Part shown: in pieces, positions 48,471-57,343 of the stretch
Position numbering within the stretch: the first letter of the stretch is position 1
Layout of the letters: each line of letters starts with the position of its first letter
NCBI RefSeq assembly: GCF_034424645.1
Contig: NZ_CP139969.1
Location: 744,001-808,000, forward strand
Reading direction: 5' to 3'
Length of the DNA: 64,000 nt
Source of the DNA: Bordetella avium
Lineage (GTDB): Bacteria > Pseudomonadota > Gammaproteobacteria > Burkholderiales > Burkholderiaceae_B
Program-made: the position numbers and the translations under genes
Notes under the pieces: model-generated
Database searches by the model: none
What the model was told of the DNA's origin: nothing
The model's input: only the letters and a program-made list of their open reading frames with translations

Positions 48471-48980
48471 ATGGAATTTGTTCTCGTCAGCGCCTGTCTG
48501 CTTGGCAGCCCCGTCCGTTACAACGGTAGCCACAAGCGTGCCGATAGCGATGTGTTGACACGCTGGCTGGCTGAAGGCCGTGTGGTTTCGGTGTGCCCTG
48601 AGGTTGCGGGCGGCATGCCGGTGCCGCGCCCGCCTGCAGAGTTGCTTGGCGGCGGCGGCGCTCAGGCGCTCGTGGGTGTAGCGCGGGTGCTGGACGCTCG
48701 GGGCCAGGATGTAACGGCCGCGTTCAGGCTCGGGGCGGCGCAGGCTTTGATCCTGGCGCGCCGCCATGCGGTTCGTATCGCTGTGCTCAAGGAGGATAGC
48801 CCTTCCTGTGGCTCGGCACGTATTTACGATGGCAGTTTTTCTGGCCGGCGTATGCCGGGCATGGGCGTCACGGCCGCCTTGCTGCAAAGTGAGGGTATCC
48901 GGGTGTTTAGCGAGCATCAACTGGCCGATGCCGATGCCTGCCTGCGCCAGCTTGAGCAGACGGATGCTGAGCCTAACTGA
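48471..48980 (+). CDS. DUF523 family protein
   Basis: A 169-residue protein with the DUF523 pattern: VLVSACLLGSPVRYNGSHKR (SACLLG-x-xVRYdG), VSVCPEVAGGMPVPRPPAEL, and VLKEDSPSCGSARIYDGSFS with RRMPGMGVTAALLQSEGI. The three Cys are conserved in the family. Some homologues act in sulfur or thiouracil-type chemistry, but the function here is unknown. The start ATG 48471 is chosen because the conserved domain begins at once; the frame also opens at 48213 but upstream sequence is not protein-like. Intergenic DNA after it (to 49209) shows nothing obvious. Confidence 0.8.
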   Translation: MEFVLVSACLLGSPVRYNGSHKRADSDVLTRWLAEGRVVSVCPEVAGGMPVPRPPAELLGGGGAQALVGVARVLDARGQDVTAAFRLGAAQALILARRHAVRIAVLKEDSPSCGSARIYDGSFSGRRMPGMGVTAALLQSEGIRVFSEHQLADADACLRQLEQTDAEPN

Positions 48981-49209
48981 GGCCTTGCGCAGCGCTTGCC
49001 GCGTTCTGGCGTGACATCGATAGTCTGTGGCGCTAGTCCGGGCTGGTCGTGATATCGGGCTGTTTCTTCTGAGCGGTCTGAACTTAACTGCCTGTCAGCG
49101 CATCATTACCTAGGCTGCGCGCTTGCGCCTGCCTCGCCCGCCATCGGGGGCGGCAAGGGTTGCCCCGCCAGGAGGGCGAAAGAGGGTTTGCGGATCTGAT
49201 GGGAGTGCT

Positions 49210-50034
49210 ATGACGGGCATCGGGCCTTATTCGTTTGAAGTGATTTTTTTCTTTGCTGCGGTGCTCATCGCCTGGGTGACGGCGCGGCTGGCTGCCCGCA
49301 AGGTCCCGGGCTCTGTCCATGGCCTGCTGCTCGATGCGGTTTTCTGGGGGGCGGTCGCGGCCCGTCTGGTCTATGTGGCCATGTGGTGGCCCGACTATGC
49401 CGCGTCGCCCAGAAGCATAGTGTCTTTGAGTGATGGCGGTTTTAGCTGGTGGGCCGGCGTGTGCGTCGCCTTGGCTCTGGTCTGGTGGAAAACCCGAAGT
49501 AGCCGGGCGCTGCGCGCGCCGCTTCTGTCTGGCCTTGCGGCTGGCGTGGTGGTGTGGTTTGCGGCCGCTGGCGTGCTCCAGCAGTTGCGGACGCAGGCGC
49601 CGCCGCTGCCGCTGCCGGATGTGGCGCTGCATGCGCTGGATGGGCAATCGGTCAGTCTGGACGCCTACTTAGGCAAACCCGTCGTGCTTAACCTCTGGGC
49701 CAGTTGGTGTCCGCCCTGCCGGCGTGAGATGCCGGTATTGCAGCAGGCGCAGGCGGAATTCCCCCAGGTCAACTTCGTGCTGATCAATCAAGGCGAAAGC
49801 GCGCAGCACATACGTGATTTTCTCGGGCGCGAACATCTGGAGTTTAAGGATATGCTTCTGGACCCGGCATCGCGCATGATGCACGCGATGGGCGCGCGCG
49901 GCCTGCCTGCAACCCTATTCTTCGATGCGCAGGGTCGGCTGGTGGATACCCATCTTGGGGAGCTTACGATGGCTACCTTGAAGCACACCTTGTCGCGTCG
50001 CTTTTCTTTTTCTTCCCCGTCACATACGGAGTAA
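49210..50034 (+). CDS. Membrane-anchored TlpA-like thiol-disulfide protein with Lgt-like N-terminus
   Basis: A 274-residue protein. Residues 1-125 form four membrane helices; VHGLLLDAVFWGAVAARLVY and WWPDYAASPRSIVSLSDGGF (R-L-x-Y, then F-S-W-W) look like the N-terminal part of prolipoprotein diacylglyceryl transferase, without its catalytic core. Residues ~135-265 are a thioredoxin fold with the active site WASWCPPCRREMP (Cys167, Cys170) and cis-Pro in GLPATLFFDAQG. It likely reduces periplasmic thiols. It is followed three bases later by dsbG, so the two form a redox unit. Confidence 0.82.
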   Translation: MTGIGPYSFEVIFFFAAVLIAWVTARLAARKVPGSVHGLLLDAVFWGAVAARLVYVAMWWPDYAASPRSIVSLSDGGFSWWAGVCVALALVWWKTRSSRALRAPLLSGLAAGVVVWFAAAGVLQQLRTQAPPLPLPDVALHALDGQSVSLDAYLGKPVVLNLWASWCPPCRREMPVLQQAQAEFPQVNFVLINQGESAQHIRDFLGREHLEFKDMLLDPASRMMHAMGARGLPATLFFDAQGRLVDTHLGELTMATLKHTLSRRFSFSSPSHTE

Positions 50035-50036
50035 TC

Positions 50037-50816
50037 ATGTTCTCGTGGCCTTCGCCCCATTCCCTGCGTCATTCTCTTATTGCCGGCCTTATGCTTCTGT
50101 CTGCGGGCAGCTATGCTCAGGCCACAGAACAGCCCGCCGTCCTGAAGGCGCTGGAGGGCCAGGGGCTGGTTGTCATGCAGGAGTTCAAGGTGGGCGGCGG
50201 CTTGCGGGCATTTGCCGCCGTTGCCGGCGATCAGCCGGTTGCCATCTATGTCACCAGCGATGGCAATGCCATTCTTGGCACGCGCCTCGACAGCAAGGGT
50301 GAGTCGCTGGACGACGAAACCCTGGAAAAGCTGGCCGCCAAACCCATCAGCGACAAAACCTGGGCGCAGCTGGAGGCCGCCAAGTGGGTGCGTGATGGCA
50401 GCGCCAACGCGCCGCGCGTGATCTACACTTTCAGCGATGCCAATTGCCCGTATTGCCATCGTTTCTGGGAGGCGGCGCGTCCCTGGGTTGATGCTGGCAA
50501 GGTGCAGTTGCGGCACATTATGGTCGGCGTGATCCGCCAAGACAGCCCGGGCAAGGCGGCGGCGATTCTCGAGGCCTCCGATCCTTCGGCTGCGCTCGTC
50601 GAAAACGAGTTGAATTTCGACAAGGGTGGCATCAAGCCCCTGGCCAAAATTTCAGACAGCGTGCGCAGAACCCTTGAGGACAATCGCCTGTTGATGCTGG
50701 ATATGGGCTTTCGCGGCACGCCCGGTATCGTGATCAAGGATGACACGGGGTTGGTTCAGAAGATACGTGGCATGCCGCAGGCCGCTTCCTTTGAAGAGGT
50801 GTTCGGGCCGCGTTAA
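50037..50816 (+). CDS. dsbG: DsbG-like periplasmic thiol-disulfide interchange protein
   Basis: A 259-residue secreted protein: signal peptide RHSLIAGLMLLSAGSYAQA, an N-terminal dimerisation domain (~30-90), and a thioredoxin domain with active site DANCPYCHRF (Cys137, Cys140) and cis-Pro region FRGTPGIVIKDDTG. The CPYC motif and linker are typical of DsbG, which reduces sulfenylated or misoxidised cysteines and needs a membrane electron donor. The preceding TlpA-like gene may be that donor in place of DsbD. It is followed by about 360 bases without a gene. Confidence 0.88.
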   Translation: MFSWPSPHSLRHSLIAGLMLLSAGSYAQATEQPAVLKALEGQGLVVMQEFKVGGGLRAFAAVAGDQPVAIYVTSDGNAILGTRLDSKGESLDDETLEKLAAKPISDKTWAQLEAAKWVRDGSANAPRVIYTFSDANCPYCHRFWEAARPWVDAGKVQLRHIMVGVIRQDSPGKAAAILEASDPSAALVENELNFDKGGIKPLAKISDSVRRTLEDNRLLMLDMGFRGTPGIVIKDDTGLVQKIRGMPQAASFEEVFGPR

Positions 50817-51110
50817 GGCTTTCTTGCGATGGGGTTGCCACGAGAGAGCCGGACATTGAGCGGTTCTTCGTGGCGCCGCCATTTTGCTCAATGCCGGTGG
50901 CGATAAGCTTTTGAGCTCTTGCGTCTTTGAGACCTTGTGTCTTTGAGTCTTTGGCCGTGCAGGGTCTCAGTGTTTTCTCGCCCCGGGCTTCTCTCGACGC
51001 GCATGTGGCGATGCCCGAAAGCGATTTACATACTGCGTCTACATTATTGCAATCTTCACGCTGCGATCATTCACCGTGCGATCAGGGCATCGTGCGCAGC
51101 AGAACGAAAA

Positions 51111-51142
51111 AAGCCGAAACACAAAGTGTTCGGCTTTTTTAT
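51111..51142. terminator. Bidirectional intrinsic terminator beside tRNA-Gly copy 2
   Basis: GCCGAAACAC-AAA-GTGTTCGGC (51113-51134, one bulged A) flanked by A residues on the left and T residues on the right. Same layout as the terminator beside the first tRNA-Gly. Confidence 0.8.
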
Positions 51143-51182
51143 TTATTCATGAGCATTGCTGGATGTTCATGAATAAAAATTT

Positions 51183-51258
51183 TGGAGCGGGAGACGAGTC
51201 TCGAACTCGCGACCTCAACCTTGGCAAGGTTGCGCTCTACCAACTGAGCTACTCCCGC
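51183..51258 (-). tRNA. tRNA-Gly (anticodon GCC), copy 2
   Basis: A 76-nt cloverleaf on the minus strand with anticodon GCC and encoded CCA, identical to copy 1 at 42805-42880, including the T arm GCGAGTTCGAGACTCGT. Confidence 0.95.
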
Positions 51259-51577
51259 ATTTTTTCGTTATTGCATCGGGGTTGTTAAAACCTTGCAGCA
51301 CTCACGAAAGACGCGCATTTTACATGAATTTTTTGGTTTGTGCAAAAAATGCGATGCATTTTCCTGTTTGCTACGCCTGTGTCCTATATTTGCAAACTCA
51401 GTAGATAAGCGAACTTGCTTATCTGTTTACTTAAGCTCGTCTGCTGCAATGAGGGCTGACCCGATCAACCGACTTAATCAAGCTTACCCAATCAAGCTTA
51501 CCTAAGGAGGTGTAGCGCAAACCATCGTTCAAGTAATATGAGCGAAGATCAAAACTATAGCATAGCTTTTCGTGCCC
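51259..51577. promoter_or_regulatory. Upstream region of murB: hairpin, direct repeat and palindrome
   Basis: No gene is supported. Visible elements: AGATAAGC-GAACTT-GCTTATCT (51403-51424), a perfect 8-bp hairpin; a 13-bp direct repeat AATCAAGCTTACC at 51476-51488 and 51490-51502; AAGGAGG at 51504-51510 with no good start after it; and ACTATAGCATAGC at 51554-51566, which resembles the prophage operator half-site CTATAGC but may be just an extended -10 of the murB promoter. Confidence 0.4.
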
Positions 51578-52594
51578 ATGTCATTGCTCCTTGAACCTAC
51601 CGCGCAAGACCTCAGCCATTTCAATACCCTGGGGCTGGCATCGCGCGCGCAGGCTTGTGTCACGCTGGATGATGAGGCGCAGTTGCCGGCGCTCACGGCC
51701 TTGTTGCGCCGTTATCCCTCGTGGTTTGTGCTCGGCGCAGGCAGCAATATGGTGCTGGGGGCATCGCTGGCTGGCTTGGTCATCCGCATGGGTTTGCGTG
51801 GCCTGCGTCTGGTCGATGTGCGTCATGACAACTGGATCGTTGAGGCCGCAGCGGGAGAGCGCTGGCATGATTTCGTGGCATATTGTGTCGCGCAGGGGTG
51901 GGGCGGTCTGGAGAATCTGGCGCTCATTCCGGGCACCGTGGGTGCGGCGCCGGTGCAGAACATCGGCGCTTACGGGGTGGAGTTGGCCGACCGTTTTCAT
52001 AGCCTGAGCGCTTGGGACACTCAGGCTTCGCGTCTGATGCAGCTTTCTGCCCAGGATTGCCGTTTTGCTTATCGCGACAGCCATTTTAAGCACGAGGCCC
52101 GCTGGATCATCACCCGGGTGCGTTTTGCCCTGCCTCGTCCGTGGAAGGCCGTGCTGGCCTATCCCGATTTGCAGCGCTGGCCCGCGTTGCAACAGGGGAA
52201 GCCGGATGCGCAGGCTATTTTCAATGCTGTGTGCAATATTCGCCGGGCCAAGCTGCCCGACCCTGCTGTCATCGGCAACGCGGGCAGTTTTTTCAAGAAT
52301 CCATTGGTTGACGCCGAGACGCGCGGGCGATTGCTGGCGGCGCATCCGGGTCTGGTGTCCTATCCGCAAGCGGATGGGCGCTACAAACTCGCCGCTGGCT
52401 GGCTGATTGATCAGTGCGGTTGGAAGGGCCGGTCACTGGGGCCGGCCGGAGTGCATGACCGGCAGGCGCTGGTGTTGGTCAATCGGGGAGGGGCGACCGC
52501 CGCCGATATTATGGCTTTGGCCCGCGCCATTCAGGATGATGTGATGGCCCGCTATGGCGTGCGTCTGGAGCCAGAGCCGGTTTTGCAGGCCTAG
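51578..52594 (+). CDS. murB: UDP-N-acetylenolpyruvoylglucosamine reductase MurB
   Basis: A 338-residue FAD enzyme (type I MurB). Marks: [23 protein letters not shown]-binding [20 protein letters not shown], the segment [20 protein letters not shown] with GAYGVEL, catalytic Ser in [14 protein letters not shown], and C-terminal [20 protein letters not shown]. It reduces UDP-GlcNAc-enolpyruvate to UDP-MurNAc with NADPH in peptidoglycan synthesis. A GTG two codons upstream is possible, but ATG 51578 is favoured. It is convergent with dapB. Confidence 0.95.
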   Translation: MSLLLEPTAQDLSHFNTLGLASRAQACVTLDDEAQLPALTALLRRYPSWFVLGAGSNMVLGASLAGLVIRMGLRGLRLVDVRHDNWIVEAAAGERWHDFVAYCVAQGWGGLENLALIPGTVGAAPVQNIGAYGVELADRFHSLSAWDTQASRLMQLSAQDCRFAYRDSHFKHEARWIITRVRFALPRPWKAVLAYPDLQRWPALQQGKPDAQAIFNAVCNIRRAKLPDPAVIGNAGSFFKNPLVDAETRGRLLAAHPGLVSYPQADGRYKLAAGWLIDQCGWKGRSLGPAGVHDRQALVLVNRGGATAADIMALARAIQDDVMARYGVRLEPEPVLQA

Positions 52595-52597
52595 AGT

Positions 52598-52616
52598 CCA
52601 GCCCTTTCCGGGCTGG
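52598..52616. terminator. Bidirectional terminator between murB and dapB
   Basis: CCAGCCC-TTTCC-GGGCTGG (52598-52616) just after the murB stop codon, in the convergent gap with dapB, which ends at 52623. Confidence 0.65.
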
Positions 52617-52622
52617 TCTTGT

Positions 52623-53414
52623 TCAAGCGGCCAGAACGGCCTGCATGTCGTACAGACCGTTGTGTTTGTCTGCCAAGAACTTCGCCGCACGCACGGCGCC
52701 CTGGGCATAGGTGGCGCGGTTGCTGGAGCGATGAGTGATTTCGATGCGTTCACCCGGCCCGCAGAAATAGACGGTGTGCTCGCCAACCAGATCGCCGCCA
52801 CGCATGACGGAAAAACCGATGGTGCCCGGCTTGCGGGGCCCGGTTTCACCGTGACGCGCCCAGGTGGCGACATCGGGGAGTGCGACATCCCAGGCGGAAG
52901 CCACCGCTTCGCCCATTGCCAGTGCCGTGCCCGACGGCGCATCCACCTTGTTGCGATGATGTGCCTCAAAGACTTCGACGTCATAGCCGCTATTGAGGAT
53001 GCGGGCGGCCATGTCCAGCAGCTTGAGCGTGGCGTTGACACCGACGCTCATGTTGGGGGCGAAAACGACCGCGATCTTTTGCGCGGCGACTTCGATAGCG
53101 GCGCGGCCCGCATCGTCAAACCCCGTGGTGCCAATGACGATGCGGGTGCCGTAGCGCACGCAGGCTTGCAGATGCTCCAGCGTGCCTTCTGGGCGGGTGA
53201 AGTCGATCAGGCAGTCGGCGTTGGCGAGCGCGTTGAGGTCATCGGTAATGATGACGCCCGTGTCGCGGCCCAGAAAGGCGCCGGCATCCTGACCGATGGC
53301 GGCTGAGCCTTTGCGGTCCAGGGCTACGGATAGCTCCGCGCCTTCGGCGTCGAGCAGCGCTTCGACCAGCATATGGCCCATGCGGCCGCTGGCGCCAGCA
53401 ATTGCAATGCGCAT
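52623..53414 (-). CDS. dapB: 4-hydroxy-tetrahydrodipicolinate reductase DapB
   Basis: A 263-residue enzyme of lysine/diaminopimelate synthesis. The Rossmann motif [14 protein letters not shown] binds NAD(P)[21 protein letters not shown] and [20 protein letters not shown] follow, and the catalytic segment [20 protein letters not shown] carries the His and Lys of DapB (EAHHxxKxDAPSGTA). Supplies DAP for peptidoglycan and lysine. It is 17 bases downstream of bamE on the same strand, a typical Bordetella-type order. Confidence 0.95.
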   Translation of the reverse strand: MRIAIAGASGRMGHMLVEALLDAEGAELSVALDRKGSAAIGQDAGAFLGRDTGVIITDDLNALANADCLIDFTRPEGTLEHLQACVRYGTRIVIGTTGFDDAGRAAIEVAAQKIAVVFAPNMSVGVNATLKLLDMAARILNSGYDVEVFEAHHRNKVDAPSGTALAMGEAVASAWDVALPDVATWARHGETGPRKPGTIGFSVMRGGDLVGEHTVYFCGPGERIEITHRSSNRATYAQGAVRAAKFLADKHNGLYDMQAVLAA

Positions 53415-53431
53415 AAAAAATCCTTGCAGCG

Positions 53432-53968
53432 TTACTTGAGAGGTTCGGTTGCGGTGCCCGGCTGGCTCGGCGCCGGGTTGACGGGGTTTGCCGACGTGTC
53501 CGATGCAGGTTTGGGCGCCTCGGCTTCGTCCTGTTTGGCGCGGGCGGTCTCGTTTGCTTCGGCCTGCTTGGTCTGGGTGGCGTTGAGCTTGTCGATCTGG
53601 AAGGGTTGCAGTTCGGGCTGTTTATCGCCTTCCCAGCGCACCAGCCGGTCATTCTCGAAGAAGACGGTGAACTTGCGTTCCTCGGGTTTGCCGTAGCCCG
53701 GTTTGAAGTAATAGGGGTAGTCCCAGCGGTCGGCGTGCAGCACGCTGGTCAGGGTGGGGCTGCCCAGCGCGAAGCGGACTTGCTCGCGCGACATGCCCTG
53801 CTGCAGCAAGGCGACCTGCTCCTGGGTGATCCAATTGCCTTGTTGCATATCGGCGCGATAGGGGAAGCCCCATTTGCCCGAAGAGCAGCCGGCCAGGGCC
53901 GCGGCCAGTACCAGGGTTCCCAGCAGCACCTTGGCCGGCCGGGAAGGATTACGACGAATCATGGACAC
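53432..53968 (-). CDS. bamE: Outer membrane assembly lipoprotein BamE (SmpA/OmlA)
   Basis: A 178-residue lipoprotein. Signal peptide with lipobox: [20 protein letters not shown] (lipidated Cys28). The SmpA domain includes [40 protein letters not shown] and [20 protein letters not shown]. It is a subunit of the BAM complex that inserts beta-barrel proteins into the outer membrane. The C-terminal ~60 residues are an Ala/Pro/Glu-rich extension absent from the E. coli protein. Divergent from fur, as in many betaproteobacteria. Confidence 0.93.
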   Translation of the reverse strand: MSMIRRNPSRPAKVLLGTLVLAAALAGCSSGKWGFPYRADMQQGNWITQEQVALLQQGMSREQVRFALGSPTLTSVLHADRWDYPYYFKPGYGKPEERKFTVFFENDRLVRWEGDKQPELQPFQIDKLNATQTKQAEANETARAKQDEAEAPKPASDTSANPVNPAPSQPGTATEPLK

Positions 53969-53999
53969 AACGCGCCCCTATTATTGGAAACGTACAAAA

Positions 54000-54026
54000 C
54001 CGTTATCATAAAGGTTTAAATAACGG
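54000..54026. promoter_or_regulatory. Inverted repeat in the bamE-fur divergent region
   Basis: CCGTTAT (54000-54006) and ATAACGG (54020-54026) form a 7-bp inverted repeat with a 13-base spacer in the A/T-rich gap between the divergent bamE and fur genes. It could be a regulator site or overlap promoter elements. It is not a clear Fur box. Confidence 0.35.
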
Positions 54027-54189
54027 ATAGTTCCGCAGAGTTACGGACTGCGGGTCTGCCGATGGCTTGTAGATTGCCTTGCCACGACGAGGCAGCATTG
54101 CGGAAAATTGGGGCCGCAGTAGCCGACCTAGACCCACACCCAGGCCGGGCCGGCCTCAATACCGTGCTTTAGCGGACGGAGAGCAATTT

Positions 54190-54609
54190 ATGAGCGACCA
54201 AAGCGAATTGAAGAATATGGGTTTGAAGGCGACGTTTCCTCGCCTGAAAATTCTCGATATTTTCCGTAAGTCGGACCAGCGCCATCTGAGCGCCGAAGAC
54301 GTCTATCGCGCCCTGATCGCTGACAGTGTCGAAATCGGCCTGGCCACGGTGTATCGCGTGCTCACCCAGTTCGAGCAGGCCGGCATTCTGGCCCGCAGCC
54401 AGTTCGACACGGGCAAGGCGGTGTTCGAGCTGAATGATGGCGACCATCACGATCACCTGATCTGCACCAATTGCGGCAAGGTCGTCGAGTTCTCCGATGC
54501 CGATATCGAAAAGCGTCAGCACAAGGTAGCCAAGGACAACGGCTTTGTGCTCGAAAGCCATGCCATGGTGCTCTATGGCATGTGCTCGGACTGCCAGCGC
54601 GGCCGCTGA
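54190..54609 (+). CDS. fur: Ferric uptake regulator Fur
   Basis: A 139-residue Fur. N-terminal winged helix: [20 protein letters not shown], then [20 protein letters not shown] and [20 protein letters not shown]. The metal-binding [16 protein letters not shown] (His86-His89 region, Cys92, Cys95) and second pair CSDC (Cys132, Cys135) are as in E. coli Fur. Represses iron-uptake genes when Fe(II) is bound. Start ATG 54190 follows CGGAGAGC; the frame opens upstream at 54079 but that part has no homologous sense. Followed by a strong terminator. Confidence 0.95.
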   Translation: MSDQSELKNMGLKATFPRLKILDIFRKSDQRHLSAEDVYRALIADSVEIGLATVYRVLTQFEQAGILARSQFDTGKAVFELNDGDHHDHLICTNCGKVVEFSDADIEKRQHKVAKDNGFVLESHAMVLYGMCSDCQRGR

Positions 54610-54630
54610 GCGTTCTGATTGCATCCTTGA

Positions 54631-54659
54631 CCCCCGGCCTGGCGGCCGGGGGTTTTTTT
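54631..54659 (+). terminator. Terminator between fur and recN
   Basis: CCCCCGGCC-TGGC-GGCCGGGGG (54631-54652) followed by seven T residues, just after fur and before the convergent recN stop. Confidence 0.88.
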
Positions 54660-54663
54660 ATTG

Positions 54664-56316
54664 TTAGCTGGCAATGCCTTGCAGCATTTCGCGGGCATGT
54701 TCGCGCGTGGTGGGAGTGATGGTGATGCCGCCCAGCATGCGGGCGACCTCTTCGACGCGGTCGGTTTCGGCGAGCTCGGTAATGTGCGAACGCGTGACGC
54801 CGCCTTTTTCGCTCTTGCTGACGCGGAATTGGTGATTGCCGCAGGCCGCTACCTGAGGCAAGTGCGTGACGCACAACACCTGATGGCGAGCCCCCAATTC
54901 TCGCAGCAGCTTGCCCACGACTTCGGCGACGGCGCCGCCGACCCCGCTGTCGACCTCATCGAAGATCAGGGTGGGCACGCGTGCGGCGCGGCTGGCGATA
55001 ACGGATAGCGCCAGCGAGATACGCGAGAGTTCGCCGCCCGAGGCGACTTTGGCCAGCGGGCGCAGTGCGGTGCCGGCATGGCCTGCCACCAGAAACTCCA
55101 CGATTTCATTGCCCTGCGCACTGGCCGGGCCCGCCGTGAGGGCGGCTTCGAAACGTCCGCCGCTCATGGAGAGCGTTTGCATGGCCTGGCTGACCTGACG
55201 GCTCAAGTCGCGGGCGATCTTCTGGCGCGCCTGGCTCAGGCGTGCTGCCGCGCTGTCGTAGCTGCGGCTGGCCGCTTCGGTCTGGGCACGTAGCGTCTGG
55301 ATGTCGCCTGCTGCCTGCAATTGCGTCAGTTGTTCGTGCAATGACAGCCGCAGCGTTGGCAATTGCTCGGGTTCGACCTTGAATTTGCGTGCCGTTTCGA
55401 AGACCGCGCTCAGGCGCGCTTCGGCCGCGTTCAGGCGTGCGGGATCGAGATCGACGCGGCCCAAATAATTGTTCAGGTCAGACACCGCTTCGCTCATGGT
55501 GATGCGGGCCGATTCCAGCGTTTCGGTAATGCTGCGCAGGCCGCTGTCATGGCGCTGCATCTGTTGGAGGCGATGCGTGGCGGCATTCAGGCGAGAGAGG
55601 GCGGAATCTTGTTCGCCGTCCAGAGCTTCGAGAATCTGGCTCGCCCCGTCAAGCAAGCCCTGGGCATGCGAAAGACGATTGTGCTCGGCTTGCAGGGTTT
55701 CCCATTCGCCTTCAGCCAGGTTGAGGCGGTCCAGGTCGTCGGCCTGCCATTGGAGGCGTTCCCGTTCGGCAGCGAGCGTTTCGGCATCCTGTTCCGCCGT
55801 TTCGAGCTGGCGGACCAGGCCGCGCCAGCGTTTCCAGGCCTGCGCCACCGTTTGGCGCAATTCGGCATGGCCGCCATGCGCGTCCAGCAGTTCGCGCTGC
55901 GCCTCGGGCCGCATCAGGCTTTGGTGGGCATGCTGGCCGTGGATATCGACGAGTTCCTCACCTAGTTCACGCAATTGGGTGACGGTGGCTGGCAAGCCGT
56001 TGATGAAGGCGCGGCTGCGGCCGTGTGCGTCGATTACGCGGCGCAACGATAGTTCCTCGGCGGGCTCAAGTTCGCGCTCGGTCAGCCAGTCTGACAGGTG
56101 TTGCGGGCTGTCGAAAATGGCCGTGATGTCAGCGCGCGCAGCCCCTTCACGTAGGACGCTGGCGTCGCCGCGTTCGCCCAGGGCCAGGGCGAGTGCGTCG
56201 ATCAATATCGATTTGCCGGCGCCGGTTTCACCCGTGAATACGGTGAAGCCGGCGCCGAAGTGGATTTCCGTCTGTTCGACGATGACGAAGTCGCGGATAT
56301 GCAGGGTTCGCAACAT
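54664..56316 (-). CDS. recN: DNA repair protein RecN
   Basis: A 550-residue SMC-like ATPase. Walker A FTGETGAGKSILIDALALAL sits near residue 30; two coiled-coil arms fill the middle (~150-360); the ABC signature KVASGGELSRISLALSVIAS and Walker B TLIFDEVDSGVGGAVAEVVG are near the C-terminus, with VTHLPQVAACGNHQFRVSKS. RecN helps repair double-strand breaks by bringing DNA ends together. It follows nadK by 18 bases on the same strand. Confidence 0.95.
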   Translation of the reverse strand: MLRTLHIRDFVIVEQTEIHFGAGFTVFTGETGAGKSILIDALALALGERGDASVLREGAARADITAIFDSPQHLSDWLTERELEPAEELSLRRVIDAHGRSRAFINGLPATVTQLRELGEELVDIHGQHAHQSLMRPEAQRELLDAHGGHAELRQTVAQAWKRWRGLVRQLETAEQDAETLAAERERLQWQADDLDRLNLAEGEWETLQAEHNRLSHAQGLLDGASQILEALDGEQDSALSRLNAATHRLQQMQRHDSGLRSITETLESARITMSEAVSDLNNYLGRVDLDPARLNAAEARLSAVFETARKFKVEPEQLPTLRLSLHEQLTQLQAAGDIQTLRAQTEAASRSYDSAAARLSQARQKIARDLSRQVSQAMQTLSMSGGRFEAALTAGPASAQGNEIVEFLVAGHAGTALRPLAKVASGGELSRISLALSVIASRAARVPTLIFDEVDSGVGGAVAEVVGKLLRELGARHQVLCVTHLPQVAACGNHQFRVSKSEKGGVTRSHITELAETDRVEEVARMLGGITITPTTREHAREMLQGIAS

Positions 56317-56334
56317 GGCGGGCGCTGCCGGAAA

Positions 56335-57234
56335 TTACTCAATGTTGTCGGAGACCTGCGGCATCTGATTCCAGTGCAGTTTGCGGCGCAGGGTGGAGAA
56401 GAAGCTGTAGCCCTGGGGATGAACCAGGCGGGCCGTGTGCGGTGCGCGTTGCACCGTGATGCGGTCGCCTAGTTGCAGATCGGACCAGGTTTGCATATCG
56501 AAATGTGCCGAGGCGCCGGTTTCGACCCGGCCGATGGCCGTGAGCGTCATATTCAGCACCCCGGTGTCGGGGATGACAATGGGGCGGTTGGATAGACTCT
56601 GGGGCGCTACCGGAACCAGCACCATCGCATTCAGGCCAGGGTGTAGCAGCGGCCCGTTGGCCGACAGCGCATAGGCGGTCGAGCCGGTGGGCGTGGCGAT
56701 GATGAGGCCATCGGCGCGCTGCGTATACATGTAGACGCCGTCGAGTTCGACCCGCATTTCGATCATGCCGCCGCGCCCGGCGCGGTTAAGCACCACGTCG
56801 TTTAGGGCCGAGGCTGTGTACATCAAGGCGTCGCCACGCCAGACGCTGCCTTGCAGCAGCATCCGTTCCTCGATCTGGAAATTGCCGTCGAGGACGCGCG
56901 CCAGCGCGTCATGAGCATCTTGCAGCGGGATATCGGTAATAAAGCCCAGACGGCCATGGTTGATGCCGATCAGCGGCACGCCGTAGGGCGCCAGGTGGCG
57001 GGCCACGCCCAGCACCGTGCCATCTCCGCCCATGACCACGGCCAGCGAAGCCGATTCGCCGATTTCCTGCATGGTGGCGACGGGGTATTCGTGCACGGCC
57101 GTATTGCGTGCGGTATCGGCGTCGACCAGCACCCGTCGGCCGGCCTGCGTGAGCATGGCGGCGAGGGCGCGCAAGGGCGCATCAAGACCGGTGTCTTGAT
57201 AGCGTCCGATGAGGGCGACGATGGGAAAGTGCAT
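56335..57234 (-). CDS. nadK: NAD kinase
   Basis: A 299-residue NadK/PpnK. The catalytic motif LAVVMGGDGTVLGVARHLAP is clear, preceded by a mononucleotide-binding N-terminal domain (PIVALIGRYQDTGLDAPLRA). The segment GINHGRLGFITDI (NxGxLGFL-type) and ATPTGSTAYALSANGPLLHP complete the signature. It phosphorylates NAD to NADP. It is divergent from hrcA, and co-transcribed with recN. Confidence 0.95.
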   Translation of the reverse strand: MHFPIVALIGRYQDTGLDAPLRALAAMLTQAGRRVLVDADTARNTAVHEYPVATMQEIGESASLAVVMGGDGTVLGVARHLAPYGVPLIGINHGRLGFITDIPLQDAHDALARVLDGNFQIEERMLLQGSVWRGDALMYTASALNDVVLNRAGRGGMIEMRVELDGVYMYTQRADGLIIATPTGSTAYALSANGPLLHPGLNAMVLVPVAPQSLSNRPIVIPDTGVLNMTLTAIGRVETGASAHFDMQTWSDLQLGDRITVQRAPHTARLVHPQGYSFFSTLRRKLHWNQMPQVSDNIE

Positions 57235-57343
57235 GAGCAGGTTTCTGTGGATTCGTGGAGCGTATCAGACGATTATATGGGGCCGCATATTCTGCCAGAG
57301 GACAAAAATCGCCTCCTGGCGAAACTTTCCCTAAAATACCGCC

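Noticed and set aside
50900..50960. Repeated CTTTGAG units after dsbG as a regulatory array
   Set aside because: Only three imperfect copies at uneven spacing; no link to a gene start.
57235..57343. CIRCE element upstream of hrcA
   Set aside because: No TTAGCACTC/GAGTGCTAA inverted repeat could be read in the gap.
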